A DNA stretch of 64,000 nucleotides from Mangrovimonas sp. ST2L15 (GCF_001280515.1 NZ_LBIQ01000030.1:1568501-1632500), one strand, 5' to 3'; numbered from the stretch's first letter, positions 17,355-26,456 are shown. Notes: a model not told the origin generated them from the letters alone. Made by a program: numbers and translations.

Positions 17355-18567
17355 ATGGCTTCTCGTGAAGATTGGAGGTTCTTATGTCAACAGGTGCCAG
17401 TTGCGGTAAATTGCTGACTGGTGAATCCAAGTAAAAATAGGCGGTAGCAGACACATCATCGCTTCTATAAAAGTTGGTCCAACCATTCAAAATATCAGGA
17501 TGGGTGAGGTCAACAGGCTGTGGCATTTCAAGGAGTTTGTGGAAGCTTTTATTGCTTACGCTTATGGGTTTCATGGGCACGCCGTTCTTAATCATTTCCC
17601 GAACTTTTTCTGCTGGAGCTCCACCAATTTGTTGGATGGTCACCTCCATATTTTCATAAAAAAACACAGGATCAGGAATGTGATATCTGTAGAAAGCATA
17701 TTCCCCTTTTTTAGCATTAGCGATAGGTGAGCCTTGGTATTGATGACTAAAAGGCCCTTGACCATAGGCTGTTCCTATATAGTCTTCAGTCCCCGATCCA
17801 ACCAAACTAGGATAATCTTTATCTCCATCTAAGTAAATTTTAACCTCTCCCTCTCCAAACCAAGTGTCTTCATACACTGGGTCTGTATACACCCCAATAT
17901 TGGTTCCTAAAAACCTCCCAGAGCCTTTGATTTTGGGAAGAACTTTAAAATCCTCAGCCAATTTGGTATGAAGGTCTCGGCTCCAATAAGTATGAAAATA
18001 AAGCACATTTTCTTTATGCTCTTCCATTAGCACATCCACATCAAAAAAAATAGCTTCTAGATCCTTTTGAGATTCATTGGTAACTGTAATTTTTGCCTCA
18101 GTTTTAAATGGCATGGGAATAATACAATTAAAAGATCGTCCTTCTGGGTCACTAAAAAGGGCACTTTCAAAAGGAACACGTTGGCCCAAACCAACTCCGA
18201 AGAAATCCCCTATGGGAGCTGATACGGCTGGCTTGTCACTGCCGTCCCAAAACATTTCAATTTTTAGGGAACGCAACATCTCAGGACTTCTATCACTAAA
18301 TGTTAACCAAATACGCTTAATAGTGCCGCTGCCTTCAAGATTTACCAAATTAACAGACGCGCCTCCTTTGATGTTATCAAATGCATGTCCCTTGGCTCCT
18401 TCATTTTCTATACCACCTTGCCCTTTATCTCCTGATATGTTTTCAAAACTCACCCATTTGGTATGCTTATTTTTAGGAAGTTGATATAACTCTTGGGAGA
18501 ATAGGGTAGGGCTCCCACTTATAATAAATAAAAGGACTAAAAGTGATAGTTTATGAATTAAAGACAT
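17353..18567 (-). CDS. DUF2961 (GH172-type) glycoside hydrolase, secreted
   Basis: 404 residues with a signal peptide ending near SPTLFSQ. The body is a DUF2961 domain: WVSFENISGDKGQGG, GSGTIKRIWLTF, DFFGVGLG, and the region PSLVGSGTEDYIGTAYG with a conserved glutamate. The family is now CAZy GH172, whose characterised members act on fructose- or arabinose-containing glycans; the substrate here cannot be told. The gene starts only 5 bases after the anti-sigma gene, so it appears to be the third gene of an ECF sigma/anti-sigma operon, an unusual pairing. No SusCD pair is adjacent. Confidence 0.8.
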   Translation of the reverse strand: MSLIHKLSLLVLLFIISGSPTLFSQELYQLPKNKHTKWVSFENISGDKGQGGIENEGAKGHAFDNIKGGASVNLVNLEGSGTIKRIWLTFSDRSPEMLRSLKIEMFWDGSDKPAVSAPIGDFFGVGLGQRVPFESALFSDPEGRSFNCIIPMPFKTEAKITVTNESQKDLEAIFFDVDVLMEEHKENVLYFHTYWSRDLHTKLAEDFKVLPKIKGSGRFLGTNIGVYTDPVYEDTWFGEGEVKIYLDGDKDYPSLVGSGTEDYIGTAYGQGPFSHQYQGSPIANAKKGEYAFYRYHIPDPVFFYENMEVTIQQIGGAPAEKVREMIKNGVPMKPISVSNKSFHKLLEMPQPVDLTHPDILNGWTNFYRSDDVSATAYFYLDSPVSNLPQLAPVDIRTSNLHEKP

Positions 18568-18572
18568 AGTTG

Positions 18573-19370
18573 TTATGAATTTGTTTCCACGGCACCCAAA
18601 GTATATAATTGATCCATAGTTGGAGACTCACTACCTCCAGCTGGTTCTAAGGTAATTCCAAAAGCTTCAGAATCATAAATATTCTCTAGGGTGAAAATTT
18701 TATTCTCGTTTTTGGTAAAATCATCAATAGTTCCCAAACTGGTAGGTGTTAATGGGGTAAGCGTTAAAGACCAAATTTGATATACTTTACCACTAGGAGG
18801 GGTTGGAAGTCCTTGCAAATCAAAATAAATCTTATCATTATCTTTATCCCAATAGGCCTTTGCATAAGCCTCCGGATAAACAGCTTGTCCTGTTAAAGGA
18901 ATAGAAATGACATTTTTATCTCTTATAATCGATAAAATTTGTTTGGTTTCTACCAATTTTTGATCTGTTTTTTCTAATTCAACCTCTATCAATTCTTTCT
19001 CGGTTTCTACTGTTTGAATATCAGATTCCAATTGCTGCTTTTGATTGAACAACCAAATAAGTCCGGCAAACAATAAAATAGAAGCTGCCCAACCGGTATA
19101 AGCCATCCAGCGGTTTTTAGGTCTTCTTATTGGCACAACTTGATTTGATAAGCCTAATTTTTCCTTTACTGAGGCAAATAGATATTTAGGATCAGAAGGA
19201 GATGCCATTGCCGTTAAAGAAATAATGGATGCTTCAATTTTTAAAACCTCTGAAAGGACCTCGGGAGATTTTAAAAGCATGTTGTACACTTCCTCATTTT
19301 CTTGGTCTGAGAGCGCACCGGCTACATAAAGCTCTAATATTCCAGATTCTATAAATTCCTTTTCGTTCAT
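18573..19370 (-). CDS. Anti-sigma factor, RskA-like
   Basis: 265 residues. The N-terminal part (ESGILELYVAGALSDQENEEVYNML) is an anti-sigma domain that should bind the sigma factor. One membrane helix lies at about 89-107 (YTGWAASILLFAGLIWLF), then a coiled coil with many Glu/Leu, and an extracytoplasmic RskA-type C-terminal domain (YWDKDNDKIYFDLQGLPTPPSGKVYQIW). It should hold the sigma factor inactive until an envelope signal arrives. It overlaps the sigma gene by 4 bases, typical of translational coupling. Confidence 0.9.
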   Translation of the reverse strand: MNEKEFIESGILELYVAGALSDQENEEVYNMLLKSPEVLSEVLKIEASIISLTAMASPSDPKYLFASVKEKLGLSNQVVPIRRPKNRWMAYTGWAASILLFAGLIWLFNQKQQLESDIQTVETEKELIEVELEKTDQKLVETKQILSIIRDKNVISIPLTGQAVYPEAYAKAYWDKDNDKIYFDLQGLPTPPSGKVYQIWSLTLTPLTPTSLGTIDDFTKNENKIFTLENIYDSEAFGITLEPAGGSESPTMDQLYTLGAVETNS

Positions 19371-19903
19371 GAGTTCACATTGAGCATGTTTCTAAGCTCA
19401 TTAATACAATTTCTGTTTCTTGTTTTAACGGTGCCTATGGGCATATTTAATTCTTCCGAAGCCTCTTTTTGAGTAAAACCTTTGAAGTATAATAACTCAA
19501 TAATTTCAATACATTTATTAGCTAATTTCTTTACAAAGTTTTGAATACCTAAGGCATCCATTCGACTGTTTAAGTTTTCTTGATTCTCTAAAATATCTAC
19601 GAAAAACTGGGCATTGAGGTTTTTTTTAGAATTTTTAAACGTTTTGGAGCGGGTTTTATCAATGGCTGTATTTCTTGCTATATTAAGAATCCATGTAAAA
19701 AAGCGCCCTTTCTTAGCTGAATACGTATGGGAATTATTCCAAGCCTTAATAAAAACATCTTGAGTTAGTTCTTGAGCAATATCGCGATCTCTTACAATAT
19801 TGAAAATAACACCATGCATACTTTCAGCATACATGTTATATAAAGTTTCAAAGGCCTTTTCATCTTTCTTTTGAAAACGTTTGACCAAATGTGTTAAGTC
19901 CAT
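19367..19903 (-). CDS. ECF RNA polymerase sigma factor
   Basis: 178 residues. Region 2 is clear (FETLYNMYAESMHGVIFNIVRDRDIAQELTQDVFIKAWNN), and region 4 has a helix-turn-helix (FTQKEASEELNMPIGTVKTRNRNCINELR). It lacks the conserved domains of vegetative sigma factors. It probably directs transcription of its own operon, including the anti-sigma and GH172 genes. A strong hairpin (19951-19977) isolates it from the SOD gene upstream. Confidence 0.95.
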   Translation of the reverse strand: MDLTHLVKRFQKKDEKAFETLYNMYAESMHGVIFNIVRDRDIAQELTQDVFIKAWNNSHTYSAKKGRFFTWILNIARNTAIDKTRSKTFKNSKKNLNAQFFVDILENQENLNSRMDALGIQNFVKKLANKCIEIIELLYFKGFTQKEASEELNMPIGTVKTRNRNCINELRNMLNVNS

Positions 19904-19950
19904 ATTGTGGGATTTGTAGGTCTGAATTTATAAAATATTATTTTAATAAA

Positions 19951-19977
19951 AAAAGCTACCTGTTTTAGGTAGCTTTT
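19951..19977 (-). terminator. Rho-independent terminator after the Cu,Zn-SOD gene
   Basis: AAAGCTACCT and AGGTAGCTTT form a ten-pair stem around GTTTT. Read on the minus strand it is followed by a T-run, directly downstream of the SOD stop. Confidence 0.85.
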
Positions 19978-20002
19978 TAAAAATATCGTAATAAATAACT
20001 AT

Positions 20003-20584
20003 TTATTCAATAATGCCTCCACAACTCACGCGTCCTCCAGCATCACCAGTAGGTTGCGTAGTAAAGTCATCGGTTCCTTGATGCACGATTACGGCTTTTC
20101 CAACAATATCTCTGTTAGGGTCACCACATCCTATACACCATTCACCACCTGCGTTGAAGGTAATAGTTCCATTACCATTTTCATCGGCAGTAAAGTTTCC
20201 GATGTCTCCTTTATGGAAACCTTCGGCAGCTCCCCATTTTCCATGAGGCTGATTTGTAGGGTTCCAGTGTCCTCCAGTTGAGGTTCCATCTGGAGCCGAA
20301 CAATCTGCTTTTTCATGAATGTGGATGGCGTGAGAACCAGGCTCTAAACCTTCAAAAACGGCCACAACGGTTACTTGCCCATCTTTATCAGTAAAAACGG
20401 CATTTCCAGAAACCTGAGTGTCACTTTTAGGTTCCATAGCCAATTTAATTTTTTTGACTTCTACTTTCGTTTCAACAACTTGTTCTTCTGTTACGGTTTC
20501 TTCATCTGCTTCCTTTTTCTTGTCGCTTTTACAGCTAGCAAATACAAGAGAAAAGGCACATAATGCGATAACTACTTTGTTCAT
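20003..20584 (-). CDS. sodC: Cu,Zn superoxide dismutase lipoprotein
   Basis: 193 residues with lipobox Cys18 (VFASC) and a Glu/Lys-rich linker. The SOD domain has the full metal set by motif: the HIH pair (AIHIHEKADC), GGHWNP, QPHG, GFHKGDIGN with the zinc His and Asp, and VIVHQGTDDF. The cysteines for the structural disulfide (ADCSAP and VSCGG) are present. It should remove superoxide at the cell envelope. It is divergent from hemN, sharing a 138-base intergenic region that holds the hemN FNR-type box, and is followed by a strong terminator. Confidence 0.95.
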   Translation of the reverse strand: MNKVVIALCAFSLVFASCKSDKKKEADEETVTEEQVVETKVEVKKIKLAMEPKSDTQVSGNAVFTDKDGQVTVVAVFEGLEPGSHAIHIHEKADCSAPDGTSTGGHWNPTNQPHGKWGAAEGFHKGDIGNFTADENGNGTITFNAGGEWCIGCGDPNRDIVGKAVIVHQGTDDFTTQPTGDAGGRVSCGGIIE

Positions 20585-20662
20585 AATGGTTGAGTGATTT
20601 TAATGTTTAAAACTAAAATTACATAGAAACCCATAGAATCTAAAATTATTAAGAAAGGTTTA

Positions 20663-20674
20663 TGATAAATGTCA
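20663..20674 (+). promoter_or_regulatory. FNR-type box upstream of hemN
   Basis: TGAT-AAAT-GTCA (extended palindrome TATGAT/GTCATA, 20661-20676) resembles the FNR site TTGAT-N4-ATCAA. Its centre (20668.5) is 36.5 bases from the last G of TAATTTTG at 20698-20705, a perfect TAnnTTTG -7 element. That puts the box near -43, an activator position. The same spacing is found at ccoS and ccoI. Confidence 0.65.
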
Positions 20675-20697
20675 TAGTTTAACCCCAGCCTTACTTG

Positions 20698-20705
20698 TAA
20701 TTTTG
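20698..20705 (+). promoter_or_regulatory. -7 element of the hemN promoter
   Basis: TAATTTTG matches the Bacteroidota -7 consensus TAnnTTTG and lies 17 bases before the hemN ATG. No TTTG is seen at the -33 position, as expected for an activator-dependent promoter. Confidence 0.55.
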
Positions 20706-20722
20706 AATTCATAAAGTTAGGT

Positions 20723-22087
20723 ATGAAAACATCTTTGGTAACAAAGTATAATGTGGCTGGCCCCCGTTATACAAGCTACCCTACGGTGCCTTATTGGAAC
20801 TTGAGCACTTTCTCTAAGGGACGTTGGGAAGATTCTGTAATACAGGCATTTTCTGAAAGTAACACTTCGGAAGGGATCAGTATTTATATACACTTGCCCT
20901 TTTGTGAGAGCCTGTGTACATTTTGTGGTTGTAACAAACGAATTACAAAAAGGCACGATGTAGAGTTGCCTTATATAGACCAACTTCTGAAAGAATGGAG
21001 TCTGTATCTGGAATTGTTTGATTCCAGACCCATAATCAAAGAACTTCATTTAGGTGGTGGGACACCAACCTTTTTTTCCCCAAGGAATTTAACCAAACTC
21101 ATTCAGGGCATTTTTAAAGATGCCGATAGGGCCCCTGAATGGGAGTTTAGCTTTGAAGGGCACCCAAATAACACAACAAAAGATCATTTACAAACACTAT
21201 TTGATCTTGGTTTCAAACGGGTAAGCTTTGGGGTTCAAGATTATAATGAAACTGTCCAAAAGGCGATTCATAGAATTCAACCATTTGAAAATGTGAAGCA
21301 AGTTACCGAATGGGCTAGGGAAATAGGGTATACCTCTGTGGGGCATGATATTATTTTCGGACTTCCGTTTCAAACTCTTGAAGATGTGCTTTACACAATC
21401 AAAAGAACCCAAGAGCTCATGCCAGACCGAATTGCATTCTATAGTTACGCCCATGTACCTTGGATAAAAGGGAATGGCCAAAGAGGGTTTAAGGATGGAG
21501 ATTTACCTGCACCCGAAACCAAACGGTCACAATATGAAATGGGTAAGGATTTATTACAACAAGTAGGTTATACCGAAATAGGCATGGATCATTTTGCCTT
21601 ACCTTCAGATGGTCTTTATGAATCTATGGTCACCAAAAAACTTCATAGGAATTTTATGGGGTATACGGCTTCCAAGACCCAGATGATGATTGGTTTGGGG
21701 GTATCTGCAATTAGCGATAGTTGGTATGGGTTTGCCCAAAATGTGAAGACATTAGAGGAATATCAAGAACTTATTAAAGAAGGAAAATTACCAGTATTCC
21801 GCGGTCACATGTTAAATGAAGAAGATTTAATCATCCGTAAGCATATATTAAACCTTATGTGTCATCAAGAGACTTCTTGGGAAAATCCCAATCAAAAATT
21901 TAAGGAATTACAAAGTACGTTGGCTAAACTTTCTGAGATGGAAAAAGATGAATTGATCAGTATTGAGGCCAACGGTTTGAAAATAACGGAAAAGGGAAGA
22001 CCTTTTGTACGTAATGTGTGTATGGCTTTTGACCTGTTACTGCAAAGAAAACAGGCAGATAAACAATTATTTTCAATGACTGTGTAA
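20723..22087 (+). CDS. hemN: Oxygen-independent coproporphyrinogen III oxidase
   Basis: 454 residues, the usual length for HemN. The radical-SAM cluster motif is Cys61-x3-Cys65-x2-Cys68, followed by Cys70 as in true HemN (CESLCTFCGC). LHLGGGTPTFF, VSFGVQD and GHDIIFGLPFQ follow the family pattern, and the C-terminal HemN domain carries the conserved FRGH segment. It converts coproporphyrinogen III to protoporphyrinogen IX without oxygen, supplying haem when oxygen is low. That fits the adjoining cbb3 oxidase genes and the FNR-type box in front of it. Confidence 0.95.
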   Translation: MKTSLVTKYNVAGPRYTSYPTVPYWNLSTFSKGRWEDSVIQAFSESNTSEGISIYIHLPFCESLCTFCGCNKRITKRHDVELPYIDQLLKEWSLYLELFDSRPIIKELHLGGGTPTFFSPRNLTKLIQGIFKDADRAPEWEFSFEGHPNNTTKDHLQTLFDLGFKRVSFGVQDYNETVQKAIHRIQPFENVKQVTEWAREIGYTSVGHDIIFGLPFQTLEDVLYTIKRTQELMPDRIAFYSYAHVPWIKGNGQRGFKDGDLPAPETKRSQYEMGKDLLQQVGYTEIGMDHFALPSDGLYESMVTKKLHRNFMGYTASKTQMMIGLGVSAISDSWYGFAQNVKTLEEYQELIKEGKLPVFRGHMLNEEDLIIRKHILNLMCHQETSWENPNQKFKELQSTLAKLSEMEKDELISIEANGLKITEKGRPFVRNVCMAFDLLLQRKQADKQLFSMTV

Positions 22088-22151
22088 AAGGTCGGGAGCT
22101 TTAAATAATATTTTTAACTTAGTACAAATTTTAAACAACTTAATCATTACC

Positions 22152-22985
22152 ATGAATAAAATTATTGTACCCATCGATTTTTCTGATTATTCAGAATACG
22201 CCTTACAGGCTGCGGCTTCTTTGGCGAAAAAAAACGACGCTGAAATTCTTGCTTTACATATGTTGGAGCTTTCTGATTTTATGTTGACAATTTCTGGTTC
22301 TGCATTAGATGAGCAAACGGTGTTCTATTTAAAAATGGCAGAGAAGAAATTCCATGAATTTTTAGATAAGCCCTATTTAGAGGGTATAGAAGTTACCCCA
22401 ATAGTAAAGCATTTTAAATCGTTTGTTGAAGTAAGTGAAATCGCAAAGGAGCATAATGCCGATCTAATTGTAATGGGATCACATGGTACACATGGCCTAC
22501 AAGAAATGTTTGTGGGGTCCAATACTGAAAAGGTCGTAAGACATTCTGAAATCCCTGTACTGATTATCAAGGATAAATTGAAAAGTATAGAGTTTGACCA
22601 TGTCATATTTGCTTGTGATTTCTCAGATGAGGCCATCCCAGCTTATAAAAAGGCTACCAAAATATTAGGTGAAATCAGTGGTCAATTGCATATCTTATAT
22701 GTAAACCAACCAGCTGAACGTTTTAGAAGTTCTGACGAAATTGAAAACAAACTAAAAGAGTTTTTAACTAAGGCAGATGGTAACACAGATAACTTTAAAA
22801 ATGTAGCCATAACCAATGCATATACCGTAGAGCACGGAATTTTTGCTTATGCTGATAAAACGTCAGCCGATTTACTAGCACTTGCTACTTATGGAAGAAC
22901 AGGAATAGCACACTTCTTTGAAGGCAGTATTTCTGAAGATGTAGCAAATCATGCGAAGCTACCGGTTTTAACTTTCAAAATTTAA
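22152..22985 (+). CDS. Universal stress protein, tandem UspA domains
   Basis: 277 residues made of two UspA domains. The first begins IIVPIDFSDYSEYAL and carries the ATP-binding pattern GSHGTHGLQEMFVGSNTEKV. The second has ATYGRTGIAHFFEGSISEDV and ends PVLTFKI. Such proteins bind ATP and support survival under energy or oxygen stress. It lies 64 bases after hemN and is convergent with a second Usp gene, the two stops being 2 bases apart. Confidence 0.9.
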   Translation: MNKIIVPIDFSDYSEYALQAAASLAKKNDAEILALHMLELSDFMLTISGSALDEQTVFYLKMAEKKFHEFLDKPYLEGIEVTPIVKHFKSFVEVSEIAKEHNADLIVMGSHGTHGLQEMFVGSNTEKVVRHSEIPVLIIKDKLKSIEFDHVIFACDFSDEAIPAYKKATKILGEISGQLHILYVNQPAERFRSSDEIENKLKEFLTKADGNTDNFKNVAITNAYTVEHGIFAYADKTSADLLALATYGRTGIAHFFEGSISEDVANHAKLPVLTFKI

Positions 22986-22987
22986 TT

Positions 22988-23812
22988 TTAGTGATGAACA
23001 ATCAGTAAGGGCAAAAACAAGCTCTTACTGATTTTCGTTATTGAAGAACCTTCCATTAACCGTTGTAAGACGGTTTCTTTTTTTGCTATAACGCCTGCTA
23101 AATCAATAGTGTGAACTTGCTCATAAGTCAAAACGGCGTCGTGAAGGGATACCCCATGAATGTAATGGTAGCTGTAATTTCCTTTAAATTGAACTAACTT
23201 AAGCTCATCTTCTTTTATTCTTAAGGGATCATCTGTTTTCGTCACTCTCAAGAAATGGAATCTTGGGTTATGGGAGGCCATGACGTTTAATATCTCATTA
23301 AATTCGTCACTGTTTAAATGGTCATCATCACCCAATGGTACCAGGAGACTGTTTGGTTCCTTATAGTTAAAATCCCTTGGTATAACCAAGGTAGGTTTCT
23401 TGATGTTTCTTATGATTTGAAGAGTGTTAGATCCAAAAATCACTTCCATTACATTGGATGCTCCATTGTATCCAGCAACCAAAATATCAATCTTTTTTAT
23501 GGCAATAACTTGGTTAATGGCACTTAAAAAATCATCATAGTCTATAAGGTACTGAAAAGAATGATTGGGGTTTTTATTGGTATTCTCTAATTCCAAACAA
23601 GCTCTTTCTAGAGCCTCCTTTTCATTGGCTAGCAAACTACTGTAGATATCTGCTTTAGGATCTTTGATAAGTTCGCTCATGGTAAAATCATTGGGCCTAT
23701 GCACATACATTAAATAAAATTCACAATGTTCCTTATGGAAAAAATGAAGGGCATAATCAATAGCGTTTACAGCGCTTTTAGAGAAATCTGTAAGTAGGAG
23801 AATACGTTTCAT
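22988..23812 (-). CDS. Universal stress protein, tandem UspA-like domains
   Basis: 274 residues from the ATG at 23812 (MKRILLLTDFSKSAVNAI), the canonical Usp start; an ATG ten codons earlier gives an implausible N-terminus. The first domain has AGYNGASNVMEVIFGSNTLQIIR near the ATP-binding loop. The second is less regular and ends GSSITKISKSLFLPLLIVHH. It follows the SafE-like gene by 46 bases on the same strand and may be the last gene of the cbb3 oxidase operon. It differs clearly from the neighbouring plus-strand paralogue. Confidence 0.85.
   Translation of the reverse strand: MKRILLLTDFSKSAVNAIDYALHFFHKEHCEFYLMYVHRPNDFTMSELIKDPKADIYSSLLANEKEALERACLELENTNKNPNHSFQYLIDYDDFLSAINQVIAIKKIDILVAGYNGASNVMEVIFGSNTLQIIRNIKKPTLVIPRDFNYKEPNSLLVPLGDDDHLNSDEFNEILNVMASHNPRFHFLRVTKTDDPLRIKEDELKLVQFKGNYSYHYIHGVSLHDAVLTYEQVHTIDLAGVIAKKETVLQRLMEGSSITKISKSLFLPLLIVHH
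23000..23033 (+). terminator. Hairpin inside the 3' end of the opposing gene
   Basis: AATCAGTAAG (23000-23009) pairs perfectly with CTTACTGATT (23024-23033) across 14 bases. It lies just after the plus-strand Usp stop but within the last codons of the minus-strand Usp gene. It could end plus-strand transcription; the T-run after it is short, so this is tentative. Confidence 0.4.
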
Positions 23813-23858
23813 AACCTTAATTTTCGTACAATTAAGATACAAAAAAATAGGCTTTTAA

Positions 23859-24560
23859 TTAATGACAATTCATGGAACTTGTAGCCATATCCACCATAGG
23901 TTTTGGAGAAATATATGGGATTCCTAATCCAAGTCCTCTTAAAATAAATAAGATGCCAATAATGATTACAAACACAGGGATGGCTTTTTGAATGCGTTGC
24001 TTAATGTTGGCATTCAAAAACTTACCCAGATAAATGGCTGAGGTCATGAGCGGAATAGTGCCTATGCCAAATAAAATCATGTACATACTGCCTTCCAGGG
24101 CATTGGCGCTTACTAAAGATCCAAACACGGCCATATATACCAAACCACAAGGTAAAAAACCATTAAGGAATCCGATGGTCAAAAAAGTATCTGCTGTTTT
24201 TTTCTTAAGGGATTTTCCTAAAGCCGATTTGACTTTAGAAATTAATTGATAGATAGGTTGAGAGATTTTAAAGCGGTTTAATTTGTGTGCAGGAATTAAA
24301 ACCAAGACAATCATGGCGGCTCCAATAGCTATGGAAAGTTGTTGTTGAAATCCAAATAGATATAAGCCCTTGCCAACCAGTCCAAACATCAAACCAATCA
24401 AGGCATACGCTAGTAACCTTCCTATATGGTAGGTGGTAATCTGACTGACTTTTCTAAAGGAATTGGACCGATCTACGGGCAACATAAAGGCAATGGGACC
24501 ACACATTCCCACACAGTGAAAACTTCCCAAAAGCCCAAATATGAAAGCCGACCACAACAT
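23859..24560 (-). CDS. SafE/TauE-like membrane protein of the cbb3 cluster
   Basis: 233 residues with about six membrane helices. The opening GLLGSFHCVGMCGPIAFMLP with its HCxGMCGP motif is characteristic of the SafE/UreH-2 group found next to ccoNOP genes in Bacteroidota and other phyla. NGFLPCGLVYMA is the matching second-half motif. The Cys/His/Met content hints at copper or haem handling during oxidase assembly, but this is inference. It abuts ccoH with no gap. Confidence 0.85.
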   Translation of the reverse strand: MLWSAFIFGLLGSFHCVGMCGPIAFMLPVDRSNSFRKVSQITTYHIGRLLAYALIGLMFGLVGKGLYLFGFQQQLSIAIGAAMIVLVLIPAHKLNRFKISQPIYQLISKVKSALGKSLKKKTADTFLTIGFLNGFLPCGLVYMAVFGSLVSANALEGSMYMILFGIGTIPLMTSAIYLGKFLNANIKQRIQKAIPVFVIIIGILFILRGLGLGIPYISPKPMVDMATSSMNCH

Positions 24561-25007
24561 TTAATATTGGATATCTTCTTTAAATAAATAATTAATGTTC
24601 TTATATTGCCAATCTACTTTAATGTTCCAACGGCCATCTGATAAACGCGTGTCAGGTATGAGCAAATTATGTGTGGACAATGAGATTGGCGTCTCAAAGT
24701 CCGATTGTTTATCGGATGGCCTATATAGGAACACTTTTCCTGAAATTTTGGTGACATCCATTTCCTCAGGGAATTGAATCACCAAACCATCGTTGGTTTT
24801 ATTTATTTCTAAATTATGTGCCAAATTCTTGGCATTGTTTTGTTTGTTGATATCCTCTTGAAATTTGACTTCTTGCTTATAATAGTCTTCGGTCACCAAT
24901 TCATGGTTGTATTTGTCGTTGGTACTCATGTTAATGACAAAATACATGATAAACGAAATGAATGCTATAAATGCAATAACGATACCGGTTCCCCAATTAA
25001 ATTTCAT
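24561..25007 (-). CDS. ccoH: FixH/CcoH oxidase-assembly protein
   Basis: 148 residues. A single N-terminal membrane helix (GTGIVIAFIAFISFIMYFVI) is followed by NDKYNHELVTEDYYKQEVKFQEDI, the conserved FixH region, and a beta-type periplasmic domain ending LFKEDIQY. FixH is needed for a stable cbb3 oxidase. It sits between ccoG and the SafE-like gene in the same direction, as usual for this operon. Confidence 0.9.
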   Translation of the reverse strand: MKFNWGTGIVIAFIAFISFIMYFVINMSTNDKYNHELVTEDYYKQEVKFQEDINKQNNAKNLAHNLEINKTNDGLVIQFPEEMDVTKISGKVFLYRPSDKQSDFETPISLSTHNLLIPDTRLSDGRWNIKVDWQYKNINYLFKEDIQY

Positions 25008-25025
25008 TTGTTACGAGGTTTATGT

Positions 25026-26450
25026 TTAATTATAACTTCTTGGGCCTAAAAAGTTGACACTGGTAGTTTCAATCAGCTTTTCTTTGCTGTAAACATCAAT
25101 TGTCAGTTTTACTTTATCGTCCTCCAAATTAGCTTTATCAATTTCTATAAATATGGTTCCTTCAGCTAGTCCTTGCTCAGGGACATGAATGACATCTTCT
25201 GTAGAAACCAGTTTGATTTCACCTTCAACACCCCTAAGTCTAAACGTTACATGGTTATACTCATGAGAAGTTTTGTTGATGATTTTATAGGTGAACACAT
25301 TACTTATAATGTTTCCTTCCTTATGTTCATATAGTTGCCCTGGTAATCTCAAAATACGAGCATCTAAATCACTTCGTAATAATAACATTCCGGCAAGCAC
25401 TCCAGTCAAAATGGTCAGAACGGCGATGTAGCCTTTCATTCTAGCTGTAAGCTTGAACTTTTCCTTTTTCTCTATTTCATCTTCACTAGCATACCTAATA
25501 AGTCCTTTGGGCAGATTGATGCTTTCCATAATATGATCGCACTCATCAATACAGGCGGTACAATTGACACATTCCAACTGTGTTCCGTTCCTGATGTCTA
25601 TACCTGTAGGACATACATGCACACATTGAAGACAGTCAATACAATCACCATGTCCCAAGGCTTCGCGATCTTCATTCTTTCTGAACTTTTTACGTCCGTT
25701 TTCACCTTCTCCTCGTTTATGGTCATAGGCTACTACAATGGATTTGTTATCCAAGAGTACACCTTGTAAGCGTCCGTAGGGACAAGCAATGATACACACT
25801 TGTTCTCTAAACCATGCGAAAATAAAATAGAAAACAGCAGTAAAAATTAGTAGTGGGAAAAGAGTGCCCAAATGCTCTGCTGGCCCATCTGTAATGTCAC
25901 TAATCAATTCATCGCTTCCTATCAAATAGGCTAAAAAGATGTTGGCTATCAAAAAGGAAATGATGAGAAAAATAAACCACTTTAAGAGTCTTTTTCTAAT
26001 CTTTTCAGCATTCCAAGGCTGGTTGTCCAGCTTACGTTGCTTGTTTCTGTCTCCGTCAATCCAATATTCAATTCTTCGGAAAACCATCTCCATAAATATG
26101 GTTTGCGGACAAATCCATCCGCAGAAAATCCTTCCAAAACCAACAGTAAAAAGGGTAATGAAAACCACTCCAATGATCATCGAAATAACAAATAGATGAA
26201 AATCTTGCGGCCAAAAAGGAAATCCGAAAATGTTAAAGCGGCGCTCCAGAACATTGAACATGAGGAATTGGTTGCCATTTATTTTAATAAAGGGCGCAGC
26301 AAACAAAAAGGCTAATAGGAAGTAGCTTACTATTTTACGTTTGTCGTAAAACCTTCCACTTGGCTTTTTGGGATATACCCAAGCGCGCTTACCTTCATCA
26401 TTGATGGTACCAATTGAATCTCTAAAGTTTTCGTTTTCTGGAGCTTCCAT
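25026..26450 (-). CDS. ccoG: CcoG/FixG ferredoxin-type oxidase-assembly protein
   Basis: 474 residues. Membrane helices carry GFGRIFCGWICPQTIFMEMVFRRIEYWIDG, the CcoG signature. Two 4Fe-4S clusters are bound by CIDCLQCVHVCP and CVNCTACIDEC. After the fifth helix there is a periplasmic Ig-like domain (FKIINKTSHEYNHVTFRL region). CcoG is proposed to reduce copper for delivery to the oxidase active site. The gene follows ccoP after 6 bases. Confidence 0.95.
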   Translation of the reverse strand: MEAPENENFRDSIGTINDEGKRAWVYPKKPSGRFYDKRKIVSYFLLAFLFAAPFIKINGNQFLMFNVLERRFNIFGFPFWPQDFHLFVISMIIGVVFITLFTVGFGRIFCGWICPQTIFMEMVFRRIEYWIDGDRNKQRKLDNQPWNAEKIRKRLLKWFIFLIISFLIANIFLAYLIGSDELISDITDGPAEHLGTLFPLLIFTAVFYFIFAWFREQVCIIACPYGRLQGVLLDNKSIVVAYDHKRGEGENGRKKFRKNEDREALGHGDCIDCLQCVHVCPTGIDIRNGTQLECVNCTACIDECDHIMESINLPKGLIRYASEDEIEKKEKFKLTARMKGYIAVLTILTGVLAGMLLLRSDLDARILRLPGQLYEHKEGNIISNVFTYKIINKTSHEYNHVTFRLRGVEGEIKLVSTEDVIHVPEQGLAEGTIFIEIDKANLEDDKVKLTIDVYSKEKLIETTSVNFLGPRSYN

Positions 26451-26456
26451 CTTGTG

